Assembly (NCBI RefSeq): GCF_036030735.1
Contig: NZ_CP107928.1
Coordinates: 5,890,001 to 5,954,000 of the forward strand
Direction: 5' to 3'
From: Streptomyces sp. NBC_00425
Lineage (GTDB): Bacteria; Actinomycetota; Actinomycetes; Streptomycetales; Streptomycetaceae
DNA: 64,000 nucleotides
This document shows, piece after piece, positions 1 to 10,354 of this stretch. Within the stretch, counting starts at the first letter, position 1. The number at the start of each line of letters is the position of its first letter. The notes beneath the pieces were generated by a model. That model saw nothing but the letters and a program-made list of their open reading frames with translations. It ran no database searches and had not been told where the DNA came from. The position numbers were made by a program, and so were the translations under genes.

Positions 1-1194
<1,194 letters not shown>

Positions 1195-1283
1195 AGTTGC
1201 TCGCGTCCACTGTGTTGGTTCTGAAACCACGAACAGCCCCATGCCATGGTCACGGTGTGGTGCGGCTGAAACAGTTTCATAGT

Positions 1284-1403
1284 GTTTCGGTGGTCATAGC
1301 GTGAGGGAAACGCCCGGTTACATTCCGAACCCGGAAGCTAAGCCTCACAGCGCCGATGGTACTGCAGGGGGGACCCTGTGGGAGAGTAGGACACCGCCGA
1401 ACA
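1284..1403 (+). rRNA. rrf: 5S ribosomal RNA
   Basis: A 120-base 5S gene about 90 bases after 23S. The ends pair (GTTTCGGTGG with the CACCGCCGAAC end), and the internal CGCCCGGTTACATTCCGAAC and GATGGTACTGCAGGGGGGAC blocks are typical of actinobacterial 5S. It is the last gene of the rrn operon and is followed at once by a strong terminator. No tRNA follows it. Confidence 0.96.
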
Positions 1404-1412
1404 ATCATTGCG

Positions 1413-1446
1413 AAAACCCCCGTGCCATTCGGCACGGGGGTTTTCT
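1413..1446 (+). terminator. rrn operon intrinsic terminator
   Basis: A perfect stem (AAAACCCCCGTGCC with GGCACGGGGGTTTT, loop ATTC) ends in a T run. It lies ten bases after 5S, as expected for an rrn terminator. Confidence 0.93.
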
Positions 1447-1476
1447 GCGTTCAGGGTTTTTCGACGTTGTTTTTGA

Positions 1477-1505
1477 AGGGCTCTCCCATGGGAGAGCCCT
1501 TTTTG
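1477..1505. terminator. bidirectional terminator between rrn and the DUF58 operon
   Basis: A ten-base-pair stem (AGGGCTCTCC / GGAGAGCCCT, loop CATG) is followed by TTTTT on the plus strand and preceded by A-rich sequence. It sits between the convergent rrn operon and the DUF58 gene, whose stop codon is at 1508, so it can serve both strands. Confidence 0.85.
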
Positions 1506-1507
1506 CG

Positions 1508-2817
1508 TCAGAGGCGTCCGGCTGCTTTCAGTGCGAGGTAGGCGTCCGCGAGGGCCGGGGCGAGCTCATCGGGTGTGGCGTCGACGACGGTGACGCCGTG
1601 CCGGCGGAGTTGCTCGGCCATCCGGTGCCGTTCGGTCTGGGCCTGGGCGGCGGCTGCGGCCTCGTACACCGCGTCGGCGTCACCGCGTGAGGTGGCCATG
1701 CGGGCGACGTGCGGATCGGCTACCGACGCGACGAGAACCGTGTGGCGTTGGGTGAGCTGAGGCAGGACGGGGAGGAGGCCTTCCTCGACCGGGGCGGTGT
1801 CCAGCGTCGTCATCAGGACGATGAGGGAGCGGCGGGGCGCTGTGCGCAGGGTTGCGGCGGTGAGTCCGCGGGCGTTCGTCTCGACGAGTTCTGGTTCGAG
1901 GGTCGCCATGGCGTTGACCAGGGAGGGGAGGACGTCGCGTGCGGTGCGGCCCTGGACGAGTGCGCGCACCCTGCGGTCGTAGGCGAGGAGGTCGACCCGG
2001 TCGCCGGCCCGGGACGCCAGGGCGGCGAGGAGAAGTGCCGCGTCCATGGAGGCGTCGAGGCGGGGGGCGTCGTCGACGCGGCCTGCGGAGGTACGGCCGG
2101 TGTCGAGGACCAGGAGGATGTGCCGGTCGCGTTCGGGACGCCAGGTGCGGACCGCGACCGTGGAGTGGCGAGCCGTGGCACGCCAGTCGATGGAGCGGGT
2201 GTCGTCGCCGGGAACGTACTCGCGCAGGCTGTCGAACTCGGTGCCCTCGCCGCGGGTCAGGACGCTGGTACGGCCGTCGAGTTCGCGCAGGCGGGCCAGC
2301 TTCGACGGCAGGTGCTTACGGCTGGTGAAAGGAGGCAGGACGCGTAGGGTCCAGGGGACCTGGTGGGCTCCCTGGCGTGAGAAGAGGCCGAGGGGACCGT
2401 AGGAGCGGATGGTGACGCGGTCGGCGTGGTGGTCGCCTCGGCGGGTGGGGCGCAGGCGGGTCGTGACGCGGCGGCGTTCGCCGGGCGGGACCGTCAGGCG
2501 GTGGCGGGAGGCCTCCGTCTCCGCGCCCGGCTGCCGGCTGCTGGGAGGCCAGGCGTCGCGCAGGTGGGCGCGCAGGGGGCGGCGGGACGGGTTGGTGACG
2601 GTGAGGGTGATGTCCGCGGGGTCGCCGAGGCGGGTGGTGGTGTCGCCGGAACGGATCAGGCCGAGTCGGCGTACGGGGGCGGCCAGCGCGAAGTCGCAGG
2701 CGCAGGCCAGTGCCAGTGGCGCGTTGACGGCCAGGATGCCCGGCCAGCCGGGGCCCCAGATGCCGACGGGGAGGGAGCCGAGTGCCGCGAGGAGCGCGGT
2801 GCGTCCGGTGAGAGCCA

Positions 2818-2818
<1 letters not shown>
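1508..2818 (-). CDS. DUF58 domain protein (vWA-like), last gene of a MoxR operon
   Basis: A 436-residue protein. Two hydrophobic segments lie near the N-terminus (about residues 5-45, broken by GPGW). The DUF58 signature YVPGDDTRSIDWRATAR follows in the middle, then a von Willebrand A-like stretch (HILLVLDTGR). DUF58 proteins are normally encoded beside MoxR ATPases and are thought to act with them as membrane-linked assembly or metal-insertion factors; the substrate here is unknown. The start ATG overlaps the MoxR stop codon (ATGA), so the two are probably translationally coupled. An upstream in-frame extension is Arg/Pro-rich and only shadows the moxR gene. Confidence 0.9.
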
Positions 2819-3806
<988 letters not shown>

Positions 3807-3810
<4 letters not shown>

Positions 3811-5003
3811 GGACGGCGTACCTCTCTTTCGAGGGCGTCGAGTTGGTCGGCGAGGGCGATGAGGGCCGCGTCGTCGCCGGGCGGCGGGCCGAAGAGGAGG
3901 GAGTGCAGGGCCTGTCCGTTGCCGTGGAGGTGGGCGGTCAGGGCGGGGATGAGTGCCTCGGGCGCGTGTGCCTGGGGTACCGGGACTCCCAGGAGAGGGG
4001 CGAGGCGGGTGCGGACGGTGGAGCGGAGAGCTGCGGCCGCGCGGTCCCGGGCGTCGGCCTTGCGGTAGAGGCGGGCACGGCCTTCGACGGTCTCGGAGGC
4101 GCGGATCGCCACGGGGAGTTTCTCGGTGACGAGGGGGCCGAAGCGGCGTGCCCGCCACAGTGCGGCGAGTGCTGCCGCGAAGAAGAGTTGCAGGGTGCCC
4201 CAGAGCCAGCCGGAGGGGAGCAGGTCGAGGAAGGATTTCTCGTCGTCCGGGTCGGTGGCGGTGGTGTCGGCGAGCGAGGGGAGGTACCAGACGAGATGGC
4301 TGCGGGAGCCGAGGAGCTGCAGGGCCAGCGAGGCGTTGCCCTGCTGGTCGAGGCGGTTGTTGTAGAGGATGTCGGGTGCGCCGAGCACCAGGGTGTCGCC
4401 GTCGCCGGTGGTGTCGGGGAGGCGCAGCAGGGTGGCCAGGCGCTCGCTGGGATAGCACTCGTCGGCACCTGGGCGGCGGGTGGTGTAGCGGATGCCGCCG
4501 GTGTCCGCGGTGCCGGCGCGGCGCGCTGCGGGCAGGGTGCAGTCGGGGGAGAGCGTGGAGTCGCGGCTGTTGGCCGGGTCGGCGGTCACGCCGGGGGCGA
4601 GGGTCCCCACGGACCAGCTGCTCGGCGCGACGAGGACGGTGCGGCCGCCGGAGCCGGCTGTCGCCGTGTGCAGCTCTTCTTGTTGACGCTTGGTCAGGAG
4701 GTCGGGAGCGGCGACCAGGAGCGTGGTGTCGGGGTCCGCCGCGGTGCGGGCGTCGGCCAGGTCGGTGACCACGCGGGTGGTCACGCCGCGGTCGGCGAGG
4801 AGCTCGGCGATCGCGCGGCTGCCGTAGGGATCGGGGGAGCGTGGGTCGAGGGCGCCGTGGCGGGTGTCGGACCGCAGTGCGGCGAGCGTGATCGCCGCCA
4901 CGAGGAGCAGGGCGAAGGCGAGGACGGGTCCTCGGGCGCGGGTCCACAGTCGGAGGGCGGTGGGCGGGGCCGAGGTGGCGGGGAGCTTGGCCTCGGTCGT
5001 CAT
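3807..5003 (-). CDS. DUF4350 membrane protein
   Basis: 398 residues. One transmembrane helix lies near residues 30-48 (LAFALLLVAAITLAAL) and a second near residue 270 (LWGTLQLFFAAALAALW). Between them is a soluble domain with the DUF4350 pattern (YGSRAIAELLADRGV, LVAAPDLLT, HLVWYLPSL). The topology suggests an extracytoplasmic domain between two helices and a cytoplasmic C-terminal tail. Function is unknown; the family is almost always found with MoxR, DUF58 and DUF4129 proteins, as here. Start and stop both overlap the neighbouring genes by ATGA. Confidence 0.87.
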
Positions 5004-5842
5004 TCGGCGGCCCCCCGGTGGGCGGTGTGGGCCGCGTCGTGGGGGCTGTGGGCCGTCAGCTCGGGTTTCGTGCGCTCCAGGTCGTGGTCGAGTGCCGCCA
5101 TGCGTGTGTACGACTGCTGGGTCGCCCGGCGGCCACCGTATGTCACGTCGTCGAAGTCGCTTGCGGCGGCGCGCAGCCGGTCGGTGTGGACGGGCAGGCT
5201 GCGGCCGGCCTCGGCGGCGGCCTCGTCGGCCGTGCGGCCGGGGCGGGCGTCGAGGAGGGCGCGTTCCTCCAGGGCGCGGACGACGGCTCGCATGCGTTCC
5301 TGGACGGCCTGGTTCCAGTGTCCCTGGGCGGCGTGCGCTTCGGCGGCCGCGCGGTGTTCGGCGGCGCTGCGGGGGCGGTCGTCGAACAGTGCGGGCGTGG
5401 AGGTGGGGCGGCGCCGGGGTGAGCCCAGGCGCCACCACAGGGCGGCGACGACGGCGACGACGGCGAGGACGACGACCAGCAGGCCGAGGGTGCCGCCGGG
5501 GGTGGCGGTCGAGGCGGTGTCGAACAGGTCGCCGATCCAGTTCCAGAGGGTGTCCAGGGCGCGCTGGAACAGGCCGGGGTCGTTCTGGTGGTACAGGTCC
5601 TTGGACAGCTCGCGGCGAGCCGCCTCCCGCGCGGGGTCGCGGGGGACGGTCAGCGGCGGTTCGTCGCCCGAGCGGGCCAGGGACAGCGCCGTGCCGTCGC
5701 CTGCCCGCGAGAGGGCCCGCACAGCCTTGTCGGCGGCGCGGCACAGGGCCGCCGGGGCTGTGTCGGTGAGGCCGGGCAGTGCCCGTAGGGACAGGCCGTC
5801 CGTGTGCGGCAGCGCTGTGAGAACTCCCCCCGTCGGTCTCAC
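5000..5842 (-). CDS. DUF4129 membrane protein
   Basis: 280 residues with one clear transmembrane helix (about 118-140, LLVVVLAVVAVVAALWW). The N-terminal part probably faces outside. The cytoplasmic C-terminal domain ends in the DUF4129 pattern DFDDVTYGGRRAT. The GTG start lies four bases after the stop of the upstream gene, with GGGGAG placed correctly before it. An ATG at 5847 overlaps the upstream stop but is in another frame and closes almost at once. Function unknown; context points to a membrane partner of the MoxR/DUF58 pair. Confidence 0.84.
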   Translation of the reverse strand: MRPTGGVLTALPHTDGLSLRALPGLTDTAPAALCRAADKAVRALSRAGDGTALSLARSGDEPPLTVPRDPAREAARRELSKDLYHQNDPGLFQRALDTLWNWIGDLFDTASTATPGGTLGLLVVVLAVVAVVAALWWRLGSPRRRPTSTPALFDDRPRSAAEHRAAAEAHAAQGHWNQAVQERMRAVVRALEERALLDARPGRTADEAAAEAGRSLPVHTDRLRAAASDFDDVTYGGRRATQQSYTRMAALDHDLERTKPELTAHSPHDAAHTAHRGAAE

Positions 5843-5846
5843 CGCA

Positions 5847-7226
5847 TCAGCTCCCCGGGGTGGCGCCGGGGGTGGGCGAGCCGTAGTCCTGGAGGCCTGC
5901 GGCTCGGGCCAGGTCGAGGTCGAGGGCCTCGCGGCGGATGCGCTGGTCGATGTAGAGGAGCACGATGACGCCGGCCGCGATCGGGAAGGTGATCATGGAG
6001 CCGATGACCGAGCCGATGCCGCTGACGATCAGGTACGTCCAGCCGTAGTCGCTGCTCGCTTCGACCATGCCGCTGATGCCGCCGTCGCTCAGGGCGGCCC
6101 CGAGGAGCGCGAAGGGCACGACGACGATCATCGCGATGATGTTCGCGATGAGCAGGGCGAGCAGTTGGATGCCGAAGACGCGCCACCAGGAGCCGCGGGT
6201 GAGCTTCGCGGAACGGCCGAGGGCCTTCTTGATGCCCTGCTTCTCCAGCATCAGTGCCGGCGAGGCCAGGCAGAAGCGGATGAGCAGCCAGAGCACGAGG
6301 ACGATCGAGCCGAGGATGCCGAACGCCTTCAGCGCGGCGCCCCCGTCGCTGTTTCCGGCGGCGCTCGCGAGGATGCCCGGCAGCAGGCAGACGAGGACGA
6401 TGCCGGCGGCGATCAGCATCAACAGGAAGATCAGGCCGAACAGCCGGGGCAGCTGCGGGCGGGCGTCACGCCATGCCTCTTTGAGGGTGACCGTTTTCCC
6501 GAGCACCGCGCGGCTGGTGACCGTGGTGAGCAGGGCGGTCGCGACGACGGTGCCGATGAGGCTGATGAGGAGTACCGGGCCGGAGGCGCGCATGGCGTCG
6601 CCCATGGCGTTGAGCTGCTCGTCGGCGGTGGCGCTCGGGTCGCCGAGGGCGGCGGTGTCCGTGGCGTCGTTCAGGATCAGGCCCTGCAGCAGGACGATGA
6701 ACACCTCGGTGACGATCGCGACCGTCAGGGAGATGCCGAGGACCGTGCGCCAGTGGGCGCGCATCGTGGCGACGGCGCCGTCGAGGATCTCGCCCACGCC
6801 GAGCGGACGCAGCGGGATCACGCCGGGCTTGGCGGCGGGCGGAGGGCCGCCCCAGCCGGCGCCCCAGCCGCCGGGAGGACCGTAACCGCCGTAGCCTCCG
6901 GGACCGCCGTGGCCGGCCGGGCCTCCCGGGTGTCCGCCCGGGCCCGCGGGCGGGTAGGCGCCCCAGTGCTGGGCGGGCGGGGGCGGAGGAGGGGGCGGCG
7001 GCTGAGCCGGGTTCTGGAGGCCTGCCGGCGCGGACCACTGGCCGGGAGGCGGCTGTTCCTTGGACCACTTCGTGCCGGGGCTCTGCGGGTTCGCGCTCGC
7101 GTCCGGCTGCTCCGCGGGTCGATCGCCGGCGGGCCGGGCCGCGGGCTCGGCGGGGTGGGACGCGCCGGGCTCCTGTCCGTCGGACGGGGCGGATCCGGGC
7201 GAGGCCCAGCCCGGAGTGTCTTTCAT
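5847..7226 (-). CDS. multi-pass membrane protein with proline/glycine-rich N-terminus (GDPD membrane-domain type)
   Basis: 459 residues. About the first 150 are disordered: charged, then a run of prolines and Gly-Gly-Tyr-Gly repeats. After the motif PLRPLGVGEILDGAVATMRAHW come six or so hydrophobic segments. This resembles proteins annotated as having a glycerophosphodiester phosphodiesterase membrane domain, which lack the catalytic phosphodiesterase part; I see no catalytic domain here. The start has a good GAAGGAG site upstream. It is first in the five-gene minus-strand operon, so its promoter probably lies in 7227-7366, shared divergently with mtnA. Confidence 0.82.
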   Translation of the reverse strand: MKDTPGWASPGSAPSDGQEPGASHPAEPAARPAGDRPAEQPDASANPQSPGTKWSKEQPPPGQWSAPAGLQNPAQPPPPPPPPPAQHWGAYPPAGPGGHPGGPAGHGGPGGYGGYGPPGGWGAGWGGPPPAAKPGVIPLRPLGVGEILDGAVATMRAHWRTVLGISLTVAIVTEVFIVLLQGLILNDATDTAALGDPSATADEQLNAMGDAMRASGPVLLISLIGTVVATALLTTVTSRAVLGKTVTLKEAWRDARPQLPRLFGLIFLLMLIAAGIVLVCLLPGILASAAGNSDGGAALKAFGILGSIVLVLWLLIRFCLASPALMLEKQGIKKALGRSAKLTRGSWWRVFGIQLLALLIANIIAMIVVVPFALLGAALSDGGISGMVEASSDYGWTYLIVSGIGSVIGSMITFPIAAGVIVLLYIDQRIRREALDLDLARAAGLQDYGSPTPGATPGS

Positions 7227-7366
7227 CGTCGCTCCTTCACGGTGCCCGTCCGCGGGCGCGGCGGCAGGTTGGGAGCCATCGTGCCATGGGGTGCTCACCG
7301 GGTGACCGGCCGCGGTACGGGCCGCACACCTTCAATGGTCCGTCGGATAGGGGGCAGACTGACTTC

Positions 7367-8566
7367 ATGGCTGATCAGTACGCGCAATCCGGCGAGGACA
7401 AGCGGCCGGCCGAGATACCTGCGATCCGTTGGGAGGAGCTGCCGGAAGGCCCCGTGCTGGTCCTCCTCGACCAGACGAGACTTCCCAGCGAAGAGGTCGA
7501 AACGGTGTGTACGGACGCGTCCGCGCTGGTGGAGGCGATCCGGTCGCTGGCCGTGCGCGGGGCGCCGTTGCTGGGGATCGCCGGGGCGTACGGCGTCGCG
7601 CTCGCCGCCGCCCGCGGCTTCGACGTGGACGAGGCCGCGAACGCGCTCGCGTCGGCCCGCCCCACCGCGGTGAACCTGTCCCTGGGCGTGCGCCGCGCTC
7701 GCGCCGCATATCAGGCGGAGCTCGCCGAGGGCGGCGACCCGGGCCGGGGAGCGCGGGCCGCGCTGGCGGCCGCACGGCAGCTGCACCGGGAGGACGCCGA
7801 GGCCAGCGCCCGGATGGCTGCGCACGGGCTGGCGCTGCTCGACGAACTCCTGCCCGGCGGCGGACACCGGATCCTCACCCACTGCAACACCGGCGCGCTG
7901 GTGTCGGGCGGCGAGGGGACGGCGTTCGCGGTGGCGCTCGCCGCGCACCGGGTGGGGCGGCTGCGTCGGCTGTGGGTGGACGAGACCCGTCCGCTGTTGC
8001 AGGGCGCTCGACTCACCGCGTACGAGGCGGCGCGCAACGGTATGGCGTACACCCTGCTGACGGACAACGCGGCGGGTTCGCTCTTCGCGGCGGGCGAGGT
8101 GGACGCGGTGCTGATCGGGGCGGACCGCATCGCGGGGGACGGCTCGGTGGCGAACAAGGTGGGGAGTTATCCGCTCGCGGTCCTCGCCCGCTACCACCAT
8201 GTGCCGTTCATCGTGGTGGCGCCGGTGACGACGGTCGATCCCAAGACACCGGACGGGGCGTCGATCGAGGTGGAGCAGCGTCCGGGGTACGAGGTGACGG
8301 AGACCGCGGCCCCGCAGGCGCCGGTCACGGGAGCGGGCGGAGGGGTGCCGGTGGCGCCGCTGGGGACGCAGGCGTACAACCCGGCGTTCGACGTGACGCC
8401 GCCCGAGCTGGTGACGGCGATCGTCACGGAGCAGGGCGTGATCTCGCCCGTGACGGCAGACGCGCTCGCCGAGCTGTGCGCCAAAGCGGGCAGGGGCACC
8501 ACCGAGGCCGGGGCCGGGGTAGGGGCCGACGCCAGGGTCCGGGGCGGGGAACCTGAGCAGTCCTGA
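7367..8566 (+). CDS. mtnA: S-methyl-5-thioribose-1-phosphate isomerase
   Basis: 399 residues. MtnA converts 5-methylthioribose-1-phosphate to 5-methylthioribulose-1-phosphate in methionine salvage. The family motifs are present: RGAPLLGIAGAYG, THCNTGAL with the catalytic Cys (C173) and GADRIAGDGSVANKVG with the catalytic Asp (D253). The related eIF2B-type translation factors lack this pair, which supports the isomerase call. The C-terminal 30 residues are a low-complexity Gly/Ala tail beyond the usual length. The ATG chosen has only a weak ribosome-binding site. No other salvage gene is nearby; its place before mtrA is the usual Streptomyces order. Confidence 0.94.
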   Translation: MADQYAQSGEDKRPAEIPAIRWEELPEGPVLVLLDQTRLPSEEVETVCTDASALVEAIRSLAVRGAPLLGIAGAYGVALAAARGFDVDEAANALASARPTAVNLSLGVRRARAAYQAELAEGGDPGRGARAALAAARQLHREDAEASARMAAHGLALLDELLPGGGHRILTHCNTGALVSGGEGTAFAVALAAHRVGRLRRLWVDETRPLLQGARLTAYEAARNGMAYTLLTDNAAGSLFAAGEVDAVLIGADRIAGDGSVANKVGSYPLAVLARYHHVPFIVVAPVTTVDPKTPDGASIEVEQRPGYEVTETAAPQAPVTGAGGGVPVAPLGTQAYNPAFDVTPPELVTAIVTEQGVISPVTADALAELCAKAGRGTTEAGAGVGADARVRGGEPEQS

Positions 8567-8593
8567 TCCGAGGCAGGGGTCGTCGGGGCTGGT

Positions 8594-9436
8594 CTATGAG
8601 CGGGCGGGCTGGCCGGCGATCAGGAGGGTCGTGCCGGCGGGGCGGAAACCCAGGCGGGCGTAGATGCGGGCGACGGACTCCTGCGCGTAGGCGAGGAAGA
8701 CCGTGTCGACGCCGTGTTCGCGGGCGTGGACCGCCAGGGCCGCCGTCACGGCTGCGCCCAGACCCTGCCGTCGGGCGGAGGGAAGAGTGCCGACGCCGCC
8801 GATCTCCGTCGCGCCCGTCGCCGGGTGGTAGTGGCCGACGGCCAGGGGCACGCCGTCCCGGGCGAGCGCGGCGAGGAGTGTCTTGTGTCCGGCGCGGAGC
8901 GTGGGGCGCACGGCGGCGACCGTGCCGTCCTCGGTCACCTCGCGGGTCAGCCGCGACAGCTCCGCACGGTCCGCCGGCCCTGTGCCGGGCCGCTGGGCGA
9001 AGGCCAGACGGGGCAGGGCGAGGGCGGCGGGCAGCGCGGGGTCGTCCGCGGTCAGCACACGCAGCGTCACGCCGTCCGGCAGCGTGGGGGCAGGGAGCGG
9101 AGGGTGGGCCGGGAGCACCATGAGCGGGCGCTCCAGCACCGTGAGGCCGGCGGCCTCGATCAGGGCGCGCAGGGCCGGCGCGGCCTCGGCCAGCCACTCG
9201 AACGCCTCCGGCACGCCGAGCTCCCGCTGACGGGCGCGCACCCGCGCGATGTCGTCGGCGCCGATCCGAGCTGCGCCCTGCGTGGTGGGCTGGGCGTGGC
9301 CGGGACCGCCGTAGTACGGGGCGCCGGGCTCCTCGCGCACGAAGAGGCGCAGCGGGCCGAAGTCCTCGGCGGCGGCGAAAAGGAGAGGGACGGCCGCGTA
9401 GTACTCCTGGACGCGGTCGCGCAACGGGTCGCTCAT
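8594..9436 (-). CDS. GNAT-family N-acetyltransferase
   Basis: 280 residues. The C-terminal half carries the acetyl-CoA-binding motif GVGTLPSARRQGLGAAVTAA followed by YARLGFRPAGT, typical of GNAT enzymes. The N-terminal half is poorly conserved and may hold a degenerate second GNAT fold. The substrate cannot be predicted. I chose the ATG before SDPLRDRVQEYY, with GGTGGG upstream; an in-frame ATG three codons earlier is possible. The gene converges with mtnA, with a gap of only 27 bases. Confidence 0.85.
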   Translation of the reverse strand: MSDPLRDRVQEYYAAVPLLFAAAEDFGPLRLFVREEPGAPYYGGPGHAQPTTQGAARIGADDIARVRARQRELGVPEAFEWLAEAAPALRALIEAAGLTVLERPLMVLPAHPPLPAPTLPDGVTLRVLTADDPALPAALALPRLAFAQRPGTGPADRAELSRLTREVTEDGTVAAVRPTLRAGHKTLLAALARDGVPLAVGHYHPATGATEIGGVGTLPSARRQGLGAAVTAALAVHAREHGVDTVFLAYAQESVARIYARLGFRPAGTTLLIAGQPARS

Positions 9437-9663
9437 GGGGCGCATCCCACCACTGGAGGACACCGCGCTGCACGAAGATTTTCGCCACCGGACCGCTCGC
9501 GGATCGCCGTGAGCGCAGCGCCGAAGCGCCGCTGGATCACCGCCGGAAGGCCCGCCGGAGGCCGCGGCGAAGGACGGGGGCAGACAGTGACGGCCGCGTA
9601 CGACTATCGTCACTGGCCGGTGAGCCTTCTCACCTGCGCCTCCTTCACCGTTATGAGAATGGG

Positions 9664-10353
9664 ATGATGTCGTTTATGAAGGGACGAGTCCTTGTCGTCG
9701 ACGACGACACCGCACTGGCCGAGATGCTCGGCATTGTGCTGCGTGGTGAAGGTTTTGAGCCGTCTTTCGTAGCCGACGGCGACAAGGCGCTGGCTGCTTT
9801 CCGTGAGGCGAAGCCCGATCTGGTGCTGCTGGACCTGATGCTGCCCGGCCGGGACGGCATCGAGGTGTGCCGCCTGATCAGGGCGGAGTCCGGCGTGCCG
9901 ATCGTGATGCTCACGGCGAAGAGCGACACCGTCGACGTGGTCGTCGGACTGGAGTCCGGCGCCGACGACTACATCGTGAAGCCGTTCAAGCCGAAGGAGC
10001 TGGTCGCCCGCATCCGGGCCCGGCTGCGGAGGTCGGAGGAGCCGGCGCCCGAACAGCTCGCCATAGGCGACCTCGTCATCGACGTGGCCGGTCACTCCGT
10101 GAAGCGGGAGGGCCAGTCGATCGCGCTGACCCCGCTGGAGTTCGACCTGCTGGTCGCCCTGGCGCGCAAGCCCTGGCAGGTGTTCACCCGCGAGGTCCTG
10201 CTCGAGCAGGTGTGGGGCTACCGGCACGCCGCCGACACCCGCCTGGTCAACGTGCATGTACAGAGGCTGCGCTCGAAGGTCGAGAAGGACCCGGAGCGGC
10301 CGGAGATCGTGGTGACCGTCCGTGGCGTCGGATACAAGGCAGGACCCAGCTGA
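9664..10353 (+). CDS. mtrA: response regulator MtrA (OmpR/PhoB family)
   Basis: 229 residues. An N-terminal receiver domain has the acidic pocket VVDDD, the phospho-accepting Asp in LVLLDLMLPGRDG, and the switch Lys in IVKPFKP. A winged-helix domain follows (LTPLEFDLLVALARKPWQVFTREVLLEQVWGY). Sequence and neighbours (mtrB, lpqB) identify MtrA, an actinobacterial regulator of cell division, development and antibiotic production. Translation could begin at either of two adjacent ATG codons (9664 or 9667). The 227 bases upstream hold its promoter, since the previous gene runs the other way. Confidence 0.97.
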   Translation: MMSFMKGRVLVVDDDTALAEMLGIVLRGEGFEPSFVADGDKALAAFREAKPDLVLLDLMLPGRDGIEVCRLIRAESGVPIVMLTAKSDTVDVVVGLESGADDYIVKPFKPKELVARIRARLRRSEEPAPEQLAIGDLVIDVAGHSVKREGQSIALTPLEFDLLVALARKPWQVFTREVLLEQVWGYRHAADTRLVNVHVQRLRSKVEKDPERPEIVVTVRGVGYKAGPS

Positions 10354-10354
10354 C

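Noticed and set aside
8424..9488. Second minus-strand open frame overlapping the GNAT gene
   Set aside because: It runs out of frame through the 3' end of mtnA and is Arg/Pro/Gly-rich; the overlapping frame has the acetyl-CoA-binding motif.
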